Positions 53,008 to 61,122 of a DNA stretch of 64,000 bases are shown in pieces. The stretch is taken from positions 48,972-112,971 of the forward strand of contig VEMY01000032.1 of the NCBI GenBank assembly GCA_009711825.1, in the 5' to 3' direction. Below the pieces are notes generated by a model, which was given only the letters and a program-made list of their open reading frames with translations, made no database searches and had not been told where the DNA came from. The translations under genes and the position numbers were made by a program. Origin of the DNA: Bacillota bacterium. Its GTDB lineage: Bacteria > Bacillota > Proteinivoracia > UBA4975 > VEMY01. Position 1 is the stretch's first letter. Each line of letters opens with the position of its first letter.

Positions 53008-53267
53008 TTTGACAATCGGTTTTCAATTTTTTCAAATACACTCTCTGCAGATACAACTCTGTTGTCTTTTACAGCTTCCATTCCTTCATCCAGCAGCTTA
53101 TACAGTTCAAGCTTTCCAACAAGCTTTTCATACGTAGCTATGCTCATGACCGCCAAATCTCCCCGCCCGTTCTTGGTAATATAAACAGGTTCGGAATACT
53201 GGTGGCAAAACTCCGAAATCTCGTTGTACTTGTTTCTCAAATCAGAACTTGGTCTGATGTTTGGCAT
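53004..53267 (-). CDS. Phd/YefM-family antitoxin
   Basis: Eighty-seven residues from ATG 53267 (GGAGGTG 8 nt upstream; an earlier in-frame ATG at 53297 lacks a site). MPNIRPSSDLRNKYNEISEFC and PVYITKNGRGDLAVMSIATYEKL are typical of the Phd/YefM DNA-binding half. The C-terminal helix neutralises the toxin encoded by the overlapping next gene. The dimer should bind the palindrome in the promoter. Confidence 0.93.
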   Translation of the reverse strand: MPNIRPSSDLRNKYNEISEFCHQYSEPVYITKNGRGDLAVMSIATYEKLVGKLELYKLLDEGMEAVKDNRVVSAESVFEKIENRLSK

Positions 53268-53326
53268 AGTGCACACCTCCAGCCATGTTATATGCATATT
53301 CTATCAATATACAGATATGCGGTCAA
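53268..53326 (-). promoter_or_regulatory. Promoter/operator of the Phd-toxin operon
   Basis: On the minus strand TTGACC (53326-53321), 17 nt, TAGAAT (53303-53298). The palindrome ATATGCATAT (53290-53299) overlaps the -10 and is the likely antitoxin operator. Confidence 0.7.
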
Positions 53327-53525
53327 GGTAGTCCGACCACTAGCGGATAAACTTGCACAAAAACTTTTCCACAGGTCTTCCCACTGGACTGCCGAATGTA
53401 ATATAATGTAATTGCACAACTCCATTTACTGGTAATAGATGGGAGGTTTGGCCTGGCAGGAGCTCGGTACACTTTTATCACCTGGATTTACCATTCCAGG
53501 CACCAAGGACGAAGGAGGTATTATA

Positions 53526-54707
53526 ATGTCTTTATTTACTAAGTGCGAGAAGTTTACCGACGCAACCGATGCGCAAAAAATGGGACTTTACCCCTATTTT
53601 CATGAGCTCCATTCCCAGCAGGATGTGGAAGTAATCATGGAAGGTAAACGCCGTATTATGCTGGGCTCCAACAACTATTTGGGCCTAACCGCCGATGAAG
53701 GCGTGAAACAGGCAGCAATCGCCGCAATCGAAAAATACGGAAGCGGCTGCTCCGGCTCCCGGTTTCTGAACGGCACTTTGGATCTGCACACAGAGCTGGA
53801 ACGCAATCTAGCCCGTTTCCTACGCAAAGAAAGCGCCTTGACATTTTCTACTGGGTTTCAAACAAACCTGGGCATCATCAGCACAATCTGCGGACGCAAT
53901 GACTATATAATTTCCGACAAGGAAAACCACGCCAGCATTTACGATGGCTGCATGCTCAGTTACGCGAAGCATCTGCGCTTCAAACACTCAAATATGGAAG
54001 ACCTGGAACGGGTGCTGGCCTCGATTCCGGAAGATGCCGGCAAACTAATTGTCACCGACGGTGTATTCAGCATGAGCGGCGATATCTGTCGCCTGCCGGA
54101 TATAATTGAGCTTAAAAACAAATACAAAGCCCGGGTGTTGGTGGATGACGCCCACGGCTTGGGGGTTCTCGGCGAAGGAGGCCGGGGCACCGCCTCCCAT
54201 TTCGGCCTGGAGGATGAAGTGGACATGATCATGGGTACCTTCTCCAAATCATTGGCCAGTCTCGGTGGGTATATGGTTGCCTCGGAAGTTGTCGCAAATT
54301 ATATCAAACATAAATCCCGCCCGTTCATTTTCTCTGCCTCCATCCCACCTGCTTGCTGTGCCGCGGCCATAAAAGCACTGGCAATCCTCGAGAACAATCC
54401 GGAACGGGTGGACAAGCTTGCCCATCTGGCTAAGTATATGAAAGCTGCCTTAAGAAACCGGGGCATCAAGATTCAGGACTCACCCACCCCGATAATCCCC
54501 ATCTATACTACAGATGTAATCACCACCCTCACGGTAAACAAACGCTTGTTTGAAGCCGGAGTATATGTCAATCCTGTCCTGCCACCGGCGGCGCCGGCAA
54601 ATGACTGTCTGCTCCGTCTCAGCCTGATGGCAACCCACACCGAAGCCCTACTGGACGAAGCTGCAGATATAATCGAAGCAGTAATGAAGGAGGCAAATCT
54701 GGCATGA
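53526..54707 (+). CDS. Serine palmitoyltransferase-like alpha-oxoamine synthase
   Basis: A 393-residue PLP enzyme from ATG 53526 (AGGAGG 8 nt upstream). The sequence MGLYPYFHELHSQQDVEVI, GSNNYLGLT, GSGCSGSRFLNGTLDLHTELE, NDYIISDKENHASIYDG, VDDAHGLGVLGEGGRG and GTFSKSLASLGG (Schiff-base Lys241) resembles Bacteroides-type serine palmitoyltransferases more than Kbl or BioF, in my recollection of those families. It would join an amino acid such as serine with an acyl-CoA or acyl-ACP and release CO2. The overlap with an SDR gene fits a 3-keto-sphinganine reductase partner. It may instead make another 2-amino-ketone, and Kbl/BioF activity cannot be excluded. Confidence 0.8.
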   Translation: MSLFTKCEKFTDATDAQKMGLYPYFHELHSQQDVEVIMEGKRRIMLGSNNYLGLTADEGVKQAAIAAIEKYGSGCSGSRFLNGTLDLHTELERNLARFLRKESALTFSTGFQTNLGIISTICGRNDYIISDKENHASIYDGCMLSYAKHLRFKHSNMEDLERVLASIPEDAGKLIVTDGVFSMSGDICRLPDIIELKNKYKARVLVDDAHGLGVLGEGGRGTASHFGLEDEVDMIMGTFSKSLASLGGYMVASEVVANYIKHKSRPFIFSASIPPACCAAAIKALAILENNPERVDKLAHLAKYMKAALRNRGIKIQDSPTPIIPIYTTDVITTLTVNKRLFEAGVYVNPVLPPAAPANDCLLRLSLMATHTEALLDEAADIIEAVMKEANLA

Positions 54708-55501
54708 GCCAGACGCCAAAGGTTGTTGCGATCACTGGTGCTTCCAGCGGTATTGGCAAAGAAACGGCGCTACTGTTTGCCAAGAAATGTTGGACTGTCT
54801 ACAACCTCAGCCGCAGGCCGTCAGGCCTCCCCCAGGTAACTGATATTTCAGTGGACGTAACCGATGAAAAAGCGGTCAAAACAGCTTTTGACCAAATCCA
54901 GCAACAAAGCGGCCGCCTGGACTTACTAATTAACAACGCCGGCTTTGGCATTGCCGGCGCGGTGGAATTTACTGAGCTGCACGAAGTCAGACGTCAATTT
55001 GATGTCAATTTCTTTGGCACCCTTAACAGCATAAAGGCTGCTCTGCCCATGCTGAAAAAACACAGGGGCAGGATCATCTCTGTTTCTTCTGTAGCCGCTG
55101 TATTTGCCATCCCCTTTCAATCCTTTTATTCTGCAACCAAGGCGTCGGTAAACACCCTGACCAATGCCCTGGCCAATGAGTTGAAGCCATTTGGCGTAAG
55201 CGTGTGCGCTCTGCAGCTGGGGGATGTGAAAACAGACTTCACCGCTGCCCGGGCCAAATCTCTGGCCGGGGATGATGTTTATGGCGGCGCCATCAGCCAC
55301 AGCGTCGCCGTTATGGAGCGGGACGAACAAAATGGAATGCCGGCAGAGCAGATTGCCCTGGCCATCTACAAAATTGCTAAAAAACCCAGAGTTAAGCCTC
55401 TGTACACCATAGGGTGTAAATACAAACTCTTTGTCTTCCTCAACAAGTTGCTGCCCAATGCCTTGGTAAACTCCTTAATCAGAAAGATTTACGTGCAGTA
55501 A
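54704..55501 (+). CDS. Short-chain dehydrogenase/reductase (possible keto-sphinganine reductase)
   Basis: A 265-residue classical SDR: Rossmann motif TGASSGIG, LINNAGFGIAG, catalytic Ser in ISVSSVAA and YxxxK in YSATKAS. The ATG overlaps the synthase stop (ATGA), so the two are translated together. The C-terminus has a hydrophobic stretch (LFVFLNKLLPNALV), as in lipid-linked SDRs. It likely reduces the ketone made by the upstream enzyme with NADPH. The product is inferred from the pair only. Confidence 0.85.
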   Translation: MSQTPKVVAITGASSGIGKETALLFAKKCWTVYNLSRRPSGLPQVTDISVDVTDEKAVKTAFDQIQQQSGRLDLLINNAGFGIAGAVEFTELHEVRRQFDVNFFGTLNSIKAALPMLKKHRGRIISVSSVAAVFAIPFQSFYSATKASVNTLTNALANELKPFGVSVCALQLGDVKTDFTAARAKSLAGDDVYGGAISHSVAVMERDEQNGMPAEQIALAIYKIAKKPRVKPLYTIGCKYKLFVFLNKLLPNALVNSLIRKIYVQ

Positions 55502-55615
55502 ATAAGACTGACTCCCGGGCGAAATAGAACCAACCAACCCGCTACTTCGTCTTACTAACAGCATATCCGCGCAGGGATTGTCCCTGCACTATATTGAAGG
55601 GAGAGGATTGCAGCT

Positions 55616-56105
55616 ATGCAGAGACATAAAGTTTTGCTGGTCATCTTGCTTGCCATTGCCCTTATTGTCGGCGGCTGTGGCTCATCGGATTCTTCCATGC
55701 CTGGCGCTCCCGATTTCGAAGAAGATCGGGGGGGCGACGATTATGCTGAAGCCCCCGGTGAAGGTGAGGAGCAAGGCCCCCGCTACCGCATCTACCAGGG
55801 ATCCCTCCGAGTAAAGGTTGAGGATACTGAGGCGGCTGTCAAGGAGCTCAGTCAGAGGGCTGAATCGCTTGGTGGATATATCGAAGACTCCCAGCAGTGG
55901 GATTCTACATCTCCTTCAGCTTTTATCGTCCTGCGGGTGCCCCAGCCAGAGCGTAACCCTGTTTCTTAACCTCATCAGCTACCTGTTTATCCTCATAATA
56001 GCTGCCTTACCAATTCTCCTACCACTAGCTTTAATTCTTCTGGTCTGGAGCCGTTTCCGCAAACGCAAAGTTGAATCAACTAAGCCCGATGACAATCAGG
56101 ACTAA
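55616..56105 (+). pseudogene. DUF4349-type lipoprotein with internal deletion
   Basis: MQRHKVLLVILLAIALIVGGCG is a lipoprotein signal. Then YRIYQGSLRVKVEDTEAAVKELS, SLGGYIEDSQ and FIVLRVPQ match the start of DUF4349 proteins. Directly after the VPQPE segment the frame changes, and the sequence jumps to a hydrophobic C-terminal helix with a basic tail (LFILIIAALPILLPLALIL, RFRKRK), as at the family end. The ~150 residues of coiled middle are missing. Deletion with frameshift at about 55945-55970. Confidence 0.7.
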
Positions 56106-56121
56106 CAAACCATCATATAGC

Positions 56122-56148
56122 AAAGAGGCGCCGCGGCGCCTCTTTATT
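56122..56148 (+). terminator. GC-rich palindromic terminator
   Basis: AAAGAGGCGCC / GGCGCCTCTTT followed by ATTGTT. A near-perfect palindrome between the convergent DUF4349 remnant and the antitoxin-like gene. Confidence 0.75.
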
Positions 56149-56180
56149 GTTGCAAGCCTACATTATCCGGATAAACCATT

Positions 56181-57203
56181 TCAGGACTCAAAATTCTTCA
56201 GGCTATCCCCATACTTATAGGAGATTAATTGTCTTTCTTTAGTCTTAACGTAGGCCTCCTCCTGATGAGAGTATTCAGAGATCTCTTTTGCATTAAAGCT
56301 TCGGAAAAACTCAAGAACATCCTTCATTGTAGCTAACTCTCCTTCAGTGAAAACCGATAAATCTGGCTGTTTATGAGGCTCGATATATTCCCCCTCATAG
56401 CTTCCGAATGGTTGTATAGATACAATATTGTTTTCAGTCAGATAATCCAGGAGTAGGCCGTGATTCAGGGGAACGGGTCCATAAGGTAAATGTTGGTACG
56501 GAATTCCACTTACGGAGTGGCTAAACCTCTTGTAGTTGACGAAATCAGCGTAAAACAAATACTTCATCAGCTTGCTTTTCGCTAGCTCGGGGTTAGCACT
56601 GGAGAAGAACAAAACCATATTACACATATTATCTATTTCAAACTCTCTGAAACCAAGAAAATGAGGATTAATGTACTTATAACGTTCAGACAAAAGTTCA
56701 CCTAAATCTACCTGGATGTCCGGATTGTTCCCAGCTAAAGAAGCTTCTAATCTCTTTCGGTCCAGTCGTCCCAATTTTTCTTTTACTCGCAAGTACATTC
56801 GCTGGACAAAATCAGTATTGTCTCTAATCAAAATCAAAGTGTTCATGTGGGCAGAATCGGGTAAAGCTCCGGTTTCATAGCGGGCAACTGTATTTGGACT
56901 CCATTTTAGCAAAGTGGCAAAACCACGTTGAGATAGCCCGTAACGTTCCCGTACCGCCCGTATTTCTTTAGGGGAAAGCAGTTTATGCCGCTTACGATAT
57001 TTGTCATATACCTTTTGAATAGTTAACTCATCTAACTCTTCGTCAAATATCGGGGTGTTACATCTGTTACAAATTCTGACCGCTGTCTCTAAATCAATAT
57101 TTTCTCCTCGAACCGCATATACTTCTTGCTGCTCCTCAACTCTAGTATCACTGTCCTGGTCACACTCGGGACAGTAATAAACGTTTTCACGGTCATCTTT
57201 CAT
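56181..57203 (-). CDS. MqsA-type zinc finger-HTH fused to a Panacea (SocA/DUF4065) domain
   Basis: 340 residues from ATG 57203 (GGAGGGTG upstream). The N-terminus has YYCPECDQDS and a second CNRC pair, an MqsA/YgiT-like zinc finger. An Xre-type HTH follows (LLSPKEIRAVRERYGLSQRGFATLL, WSPNTVARYETG). The last ~160 residues, with KLMKYLFYADFVNYKRFSHSVSGIPYQHLPYGPVP, form a Panacea/SocA domain (known as antitoxin/chaperone module). It is thus a large antitoxin-type regulator. No neighbouring toxin gene is obvious. Confidence 0.85.
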   Translation of the reverse strand: MKDDRENVYYCPECDQDSDTRVEEQQEVYAVRGENIDLETAVRICNRCNTPIFDEELDELTIQKVYDKYRKRHKLLSPKEIRAVRERYGLSQRGFATLLKWSPNTVARYETGALPDSAHMNTLILIRDNTDFVQRMYLRVKEKLGRLDRKRLEASLAGNNPDIQVDLGELLSERYKYINPHFLGFREFEIDNMCNMVLFFSSANPELAKSKLMKYLFYADFVNYKRFSHSVSGIPYQHLPYGPVPLNHGLLLDYLTENNIVSIQPFGSYEGEYIEPHKQPDLSVFTEGELATMKDVLEFFRSFNAKEISEYSHQEEAYVKTKERQLISYKYGDSLKNFES

Positions 57204-57239
57204 TTTCACACCCTCCAATCTTTTTAAGGTTTTTAGTTT

Positions 57240-57263
57240 ATTATAATTAGACTTTGTTCTAAT
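57240..57263 (-). promoter_or_regulatory. Operator/promoter of the HTH-Panacea gene
   Basis: ATTAGA, six bases, TCTAAT (57246-57263) is a perfect inverted repeat next to a minus-strand TATAAT (57245-57240), the likely -10 of the gene. Binding there by the gene's own HTH would repress it. Confidence 0.6.
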
Positions 57264-57433
57264 ATATTTATTCCTTTTAGGCCATACCTCCAGCTAATTA
57301 GTTATCCTGGTTGGGAATATTGTAACAAATTCAAATAGTTCATGCAACCAATTGGTAGCAGTAAAGCTGAAAAAAATGGCTTCAGCTTGAAAAAACTGAG
57401 AGCCATTTACCCCATACCATATCATTTTGCGAT

Positions 57434-57673
57434 TCAGAACGAATCAATCATCTTCACCAGGTTATTTTTAACAACATCAATTTCCTCCAGCAACGGCCGC
57501 AATCTGTCCTGCCATCCCCCTTGGTTATATCGCGTCGCATATCTGATAATCGCTTCGATATCTTCAGAGTTAAGTGTGTACGTGTTCGCCTCAGGATTGT
57601 AGCCCTGCTGCAGCCTCCTTAGCAGCGACTGGAATCCTCCAGACCCCTTCACCTCTCGCAGCAATGGCTCCAT
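57434..57673 (-). CDS. Small conserved-looking hypothetical protein
   Basis: Seventy-nine residues, mostly helical, with GGFQSLLRRLQQGYN and IIRYATRYNQGGWQDRLRPLLEEI. I recall the pattern GGFQsLL...GGWQ.RL from short uncharacterised bacterial proteins, but no function is attached to it. It lies 171 nt upstream of the antitoxin gene's promoter on the same strand. A toxin role is possible only by position and is not supported by sequence. Confidence 0.5.
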   Translation of the reverse strand: MEPLLREVKGSGGFQSLLRRLQQGYNPEANTYTLNSEDIEAIIRYATRYNQGGWQDRLRPLLEEIDVVKNNLVKMIDSF

Positions 57674-57787
57674 AACTTCCTCTCGGACTCTGATAAAACA
57701 ATTTTAAACATAGCTTCCTCCAGTAGGCTAAATTGAAGACGGCGCTACCATCCTCGTCCTCTTCCCTTATTATACTTAAAGCTTAAT

Positions 57788-58141
57788 CTAAAAACAGGCA
57801 GCCCTAATTTTAGAATATGTCTTGCTGTCTGTGCTGGCCAGCAACTTCCGACCATCCTTAAATCGGGCAACAAAGGTGACCTGTGTCCTCCTCCCGCCAA
57901 TCAGTAAGCCGCCCAGCAGGCCGACAGGACCAAAGGCAATCCCGCCGATCGCCCCCCAACCCAAGGTGCCACTGAGCTTTTTAACATCCCTTTCTGTCAC
58001 CACTTCCAGCTCTTCAATTGAACTGGCAGGGATCCTTTCGCCAAAAAAACGGTGTTGAGCTGTCCGCAGTGCAAAGGCACCAAAACCAAACTCACCTGAA
58101 CCTTTGAGAAAATCCCCGGCATGCACCCGTACCTTAGCCAT
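57788..58141 (-). CDS. Small glycine-rich hypothetical protein
   Basis: 117 residues. MAKVRVHAGDFLKGSGEFGFGAF at the start, a Gly-rich hydrophobic central hairpin (LGWGAIGGIAFGPVGLLGGLLIGG) and the end DGRKLLASTDSKTYSKI. The outer parts look like a PH-like or SHOCT-associated beta domain with a glycine-zipper membrane hairpin. Function unknown. It is a complete, well-formed reading frame. Confidence 0.6.
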   Translation of the reverse strand: MAKVRVHAGDFLKGSGEFGFGAFALRTAQHRFFGERIPASSIEELEVVTERDVKKLSGTLGWGAIGGIAFGPVGLLGGLLIGGRRTQVTFVARFKDGRKLLASTDSKTYSKIRAACF

Positions 58142-58272
58142 GGCAATCCCCCTCCCACACTAACCACATAAAATTATAGCAGGTCGCCGCGACAAAAATG
58201 TTCGGACATTTAGAGGGATATCAGGCCAATCTCAAGAATAATTCTCTAATAAATAAACAATGGGGGGATATT

Positions 58273-59472
58273 ATGTTTAAACTGTATTGCCGAACATATC
58301 AGGGTGTGTTAAAGCTTTCCTCGTATGTATTGCCCTGGCGCCAGCCCTATTTGTTGGAAGGCGAGGGGAGCCTGCAGGAATTGCCCAAATTAATGAAGGC
58401 AAAGGACCTAAACAATGTCCTTATAGTTACTGATGCAGGGCTTGTTGCTCTAGGGCTTATGGATGATATGCTCGCCGGCTTCGCTGAGAATGGGATTGCG
58501 TACACAGTCTACGATAAAACTGTACCCAACCCGACCATCGACAATATCGAGGAAGCCCTGGAGATGTACAAGCGCAATAGCTGTGTTGGAATCGTTGCCT
58601 TTGGCGGCGGCTCGCCTATGGACTGCGCCAAGGGTGTGGCTGCCAGGGTGGCCAGACCCAAAAAAAGCATCCCTCAGATGAAAGGCCTCCTCAAGGTACT
58701 AAAAAAGATTCCACCGCTTGTGGCGGTACCTACCACTGCAGGCACTGGCAGCGAGGTTACCCTGGTCGCAGTTATAACCAATAGCAAGACCCATGAGAAG
58801 TATGCAATTACCGATACAGCCCTTATCCCTCACTACGCAGTGCTGGACCCGCTCTTGACCGTAAACCTGCCACCCCATATTACTGCCACCACCGGCATCG
58901 ATGCCTTAACCCATGCAGTTGAAGCGTACATCGGCCGAGCTAATACCGTGCAAACAAAAAAGGACAGCCGGGAAGCTATTGAACTGATCTTTGCCAACCT
59001 CTACCGCGCCTATAGTGACGGCACGGATATTGCTGCCCGCTCCAATATGATGAAAGCAGCATACCTGGCAGGGGCAGCCTTTACAAGGGCTTATGTCGGT
59101 TATGTCCATGCAATCGCCCATACCCTGGGGGGCTTTTACTCGATTCCCCACGGCCTGGCTAATGCTGTAATCCTGCCATATGTCCTGGAATACTTCGGCC
59201 AGTCAATCCACGACAAGTTAGCAGAGCTTTCGGATTTGGTGAAATTAAGTCAGGCGGGGGATACAGACGCCGAGAAAGCCAAACGCTTTGTTGCGGCCAT
59301 TAAAGAACTGAACCAGAAGATGGACATTCCAGAAAAGATTAAGGGCATCGAGGAAAAGGATATTCCCCTGATGGTGGAAAGAGCCTTAGCAGAGGCCCAT
59401 CCCCTTTATCCTGTTCCTAAAATTATGTCTAAGCAGGAAATGACTGAAATCTATTATCTGATTAAGGAGTAA
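58273..59472 (+). CDS. Iron-containing alcohol dehydrogenase
   Basis: A 399-residue group III dehydrogenase from ATG 58273 (GGGGGGAT upstream; a frame extension to 58198 lacks a ribosome site). GIVAFGGGSPMDCAKG binds NAD(P), VAVPTTAGTGSEVT is the family signature, and TGIDALTHAVEAYI plus VGYVHAIAHTLGGFYSIPHGLANA hold the metal-ligand His residues. It would interconvert an alcohol and an aldehyde, typically in fermentation. Monocistronic. Substrate not determinable. Confidence 0.94.
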   Translation: MFKLYCRTYQGVLKLSSYVLPWRQPYLLEGEGSLQELPKLMKAKDLNNVLIVTDAGLVALGLMDDMLAGFAENGIAYTVYDKTVPNPTIDNIEEALEMYKRNSCVGIVAFGGGSPMDCAKGVAARVARPKKSIPQMKGLLKVLKKIPPLVAVPTTAGTGSEVTLVAVITNSKTHEKYAITDTALIPHYAVLDPLLTVNLPPHITATTGIDALTHAVEAYIGRANTVQTKKDSREAIELIFANLYRAYSDGTDIAARSNMMKAAYLAGAAFTRAYVGYVHAIAHTLGGFYSIPHGLANAVILPYVLEYFGQSIHDKLAELSDLVKLSQAGDTDAEKAKRFVAAIKELNQKMDIPEKIKGIEEKDIPLMVERALAEAHPLYPVPKIMSKQEMTEIYYLIKE

Positions 59473-59548
59473 CCTGTAGCTCCAAGAGTTCCAGAAGCAT
59501 AACAAGAAATAACAAGGTCCTACTGGCATGCCAGCTGGGCCTTGCTAA

Positions 59549-59898
59549 TTATTTCCGCAGAATTTTCTCCATCGCTTTTCCTTTAGCTAACTCATCAATC
59601 AGCTTATCCAAATAGCGAATTTCCCGCATGGTTGGTTCTTCAACATTCTCCACCCGCACGCCGCAGACCACACCTTTAATTAATTCCCGGGCAGGATTCA
59701 TCCCAGGAGCTTCGGCGAAGAAGGTCTCAAAGTCTGTCTGCTTTCCAGCTGCGCTTCAAGCTCTTCCTGACTATAGCCTGTCAACCAGCGGATAATTTCA
59801 TCGACCTCTGTTTTCGTCCGTCCTTTCTTCTCCGCCTTTGCAACATACATGGGATAGACTTTTGCAAAGCTCATTGTATATATTTTGTGTTTGCTCAT
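59549..59898 (-). pseudogene. DUF2200-family protein with a one-base frameshift
   Basis: [52 protein letters not shown] (motifs [12 protein letters not shown] and WLTGYS) is the DUF2200 start, at ATG 59898 behind GAGGTGG. Near 59742 the frame is lost. One base over, the rest reads [34 protein letters not shown] and [19 protein letters not shown] to the stop at 59549-59551. A single missing base restores a normal ~117-residue protein. Mutation or sequencing error; function unknown. Confidence 0.8.
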
Positions 59899-59970
59899 AA
59901 TCCACCTCAATCATACAATTTCATTTAATGATACCACGAAAAATAGTCGGGCACAAAACAAAAAGACCGT

Positions 59971-60660
59971 TTAATCGCCAATAATCACATACATCCCAGA
60001 CTTCAAGCCATCCATGGTATAAGCCTCACCATCGATGAGAAAGGTATCTTCATCCTGCCAGTCAAGATTCCAGCGTTCATTCCATTCCCCATGAAACACT
60101 AGCCAATCCCGGCTCAACACCCCCGGAACCATCGCCTCCCGAATATGCACACTGGTACCCCCACCAAGCGCTCCTGCATTAACTTCTCTAGCGTGTATTA
60201 CATACTGCCCCCCAGGGGACGGAACTATACCTAGGACTGTATCACTGCCCATCACAGTGGAAAACCCAACCAGCAACAAAACAGGCAGGACGCCTACAAT
60301 GAACAGCACCGTAACCAGCGTTGCCCTGAGTGCAGGCACAATTTCACCGAAGCCGCCACTGCGGAACAATTTAAACGCAGTTAGCACAAAGAGCAGAGAA
60401 ACTGCCCAGGGCACCCAGCGACCAAGGGCGACAAGATAAACCAGGTTTGAGACAGGTACGTAACTAAGGCCAAGCGATACCCCAGAGATCATACAAAGCG
60501 CGAGCAGCAACCACGGTGAACTTACTCGCTTCCAAACCGCCCACAGAGCTACAATCGTCAGCAGCCAGAAGATTACCTGCCCGCCCAGCTCCAAGATTAT
60601 CCTCAGCTCAAAGAAAAGAATAGACAAAAAGATAAGCAATCCAATATAGACAAACGGCAC
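59971..60660 (-). CDS. Multi-spanning membrane protein, unknown function
   Basis: 229 residues. Four to five hydrophobic helices (about 3-25, 30-45, 50-70, 80-100 and 115-140) lead to an extracytoplasmic C-terminal domain of about 90 residues with PGGQYVIHAREVNAGALGGGTSVHIRE. That stretch resembles the small soluble domain of DUF5412-like membrane proteins. It is a complete frame with no conserved catalytic motif. Monocistronic. Confidence 0.55.
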   Translation of the reverse strand: MPFVYIGLLIFLSILFFELRIILELGGQVIFWLLTIVALWAVWKRVSSPWLLLALCMISGVSLGLSYVPVSNLVYLVALGRWVPWAVSLLFVLTAFKLFRSGGFGEIVPALRATLVTVLFIVGVLPVLLLVGFSTVMGSDTVLGIVPSPGGQYVIHAREVNAGALGGGTSVHIREAMVPGVLSRDWLVFHGEWNERWNLDWQDEDTFLIDGEAYTMDGLKSGMYVIIGD

Positions 60661-61122
60661 CCACTTAAGATGTTTAACTGTTACCAGCTCCTTTACCCAG
60701 ATTTACTATGCAAAATCAAACACCAACCCTAGATGGCATGACCTGATTGAACCGATTAAAGAATTCAACAAACTTGTGGTTGAATGCAAAGAACCTAAAA
60801 AGCACCGTGCTTCCGATTGGTGATGGTGTACTGGTAGCCGTCAAGAGGTAAATCCACTCCAACGCCGTGCATGCCCCCCACCCAAAGTAATACTGGCCAA
60901 ATTGTGGACAATTCCAATGTCTACCGGTAGAGTACCAGTTGAACCATCTAGACAAAACCGCTTCACTCAAGATGCATAAGTGTAACTAATCCAATTTAAA
61001 ATTCATCCAATTAGCATTTAATAAGGCAGGGCATTAAAGAAAGCCTTCCGATTTTAGAATGACGAAACCCATTACATGCTTTATAATCACAGTAAAGATT
61101 TATTCACAGGGGGGGCTAATAG
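60661..61122. other. Region without a clear gene; two opposed open stretches
   Basis: 60716-60970 is open on the minus strand for 84 codons. The plus strand of the same segment is open in one frame except for a single TGA (LVVECKEPKKHRASDW, stop, WCTGSRQEVNPL). Neither reading has a ribosome site, and I recognise neither. It may be a decayed gene. Further on, ATGACG (61059), 17 nt and TATAAT (61082) form a candidate promoter for the SWIM gene. Confidence 0.3.
61059..61087 (+). promoter_or_regulatory. Candidate promoter of the SWIM-domain gene
   Basis: ATGACG-N17-TATAAT, 36 nt before the ATG at 61123 of the SWIM gene. The -10 is perfect and the -35 moderate (four of six). Confidence 0.45.

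Noticed and set aside
59510..59550. Terminator after the iron alcohol dehydrogenase
   Set aside because: The AAGGTCC/GGGCCTT pairing has a mismatch and a long loop with no clear T tract; too weak to call.
60716..60970. 84-codon frame as a gene
   Set aside because: It has no ribosome site and no recognisable family, and the opposite strand is also nearly open.
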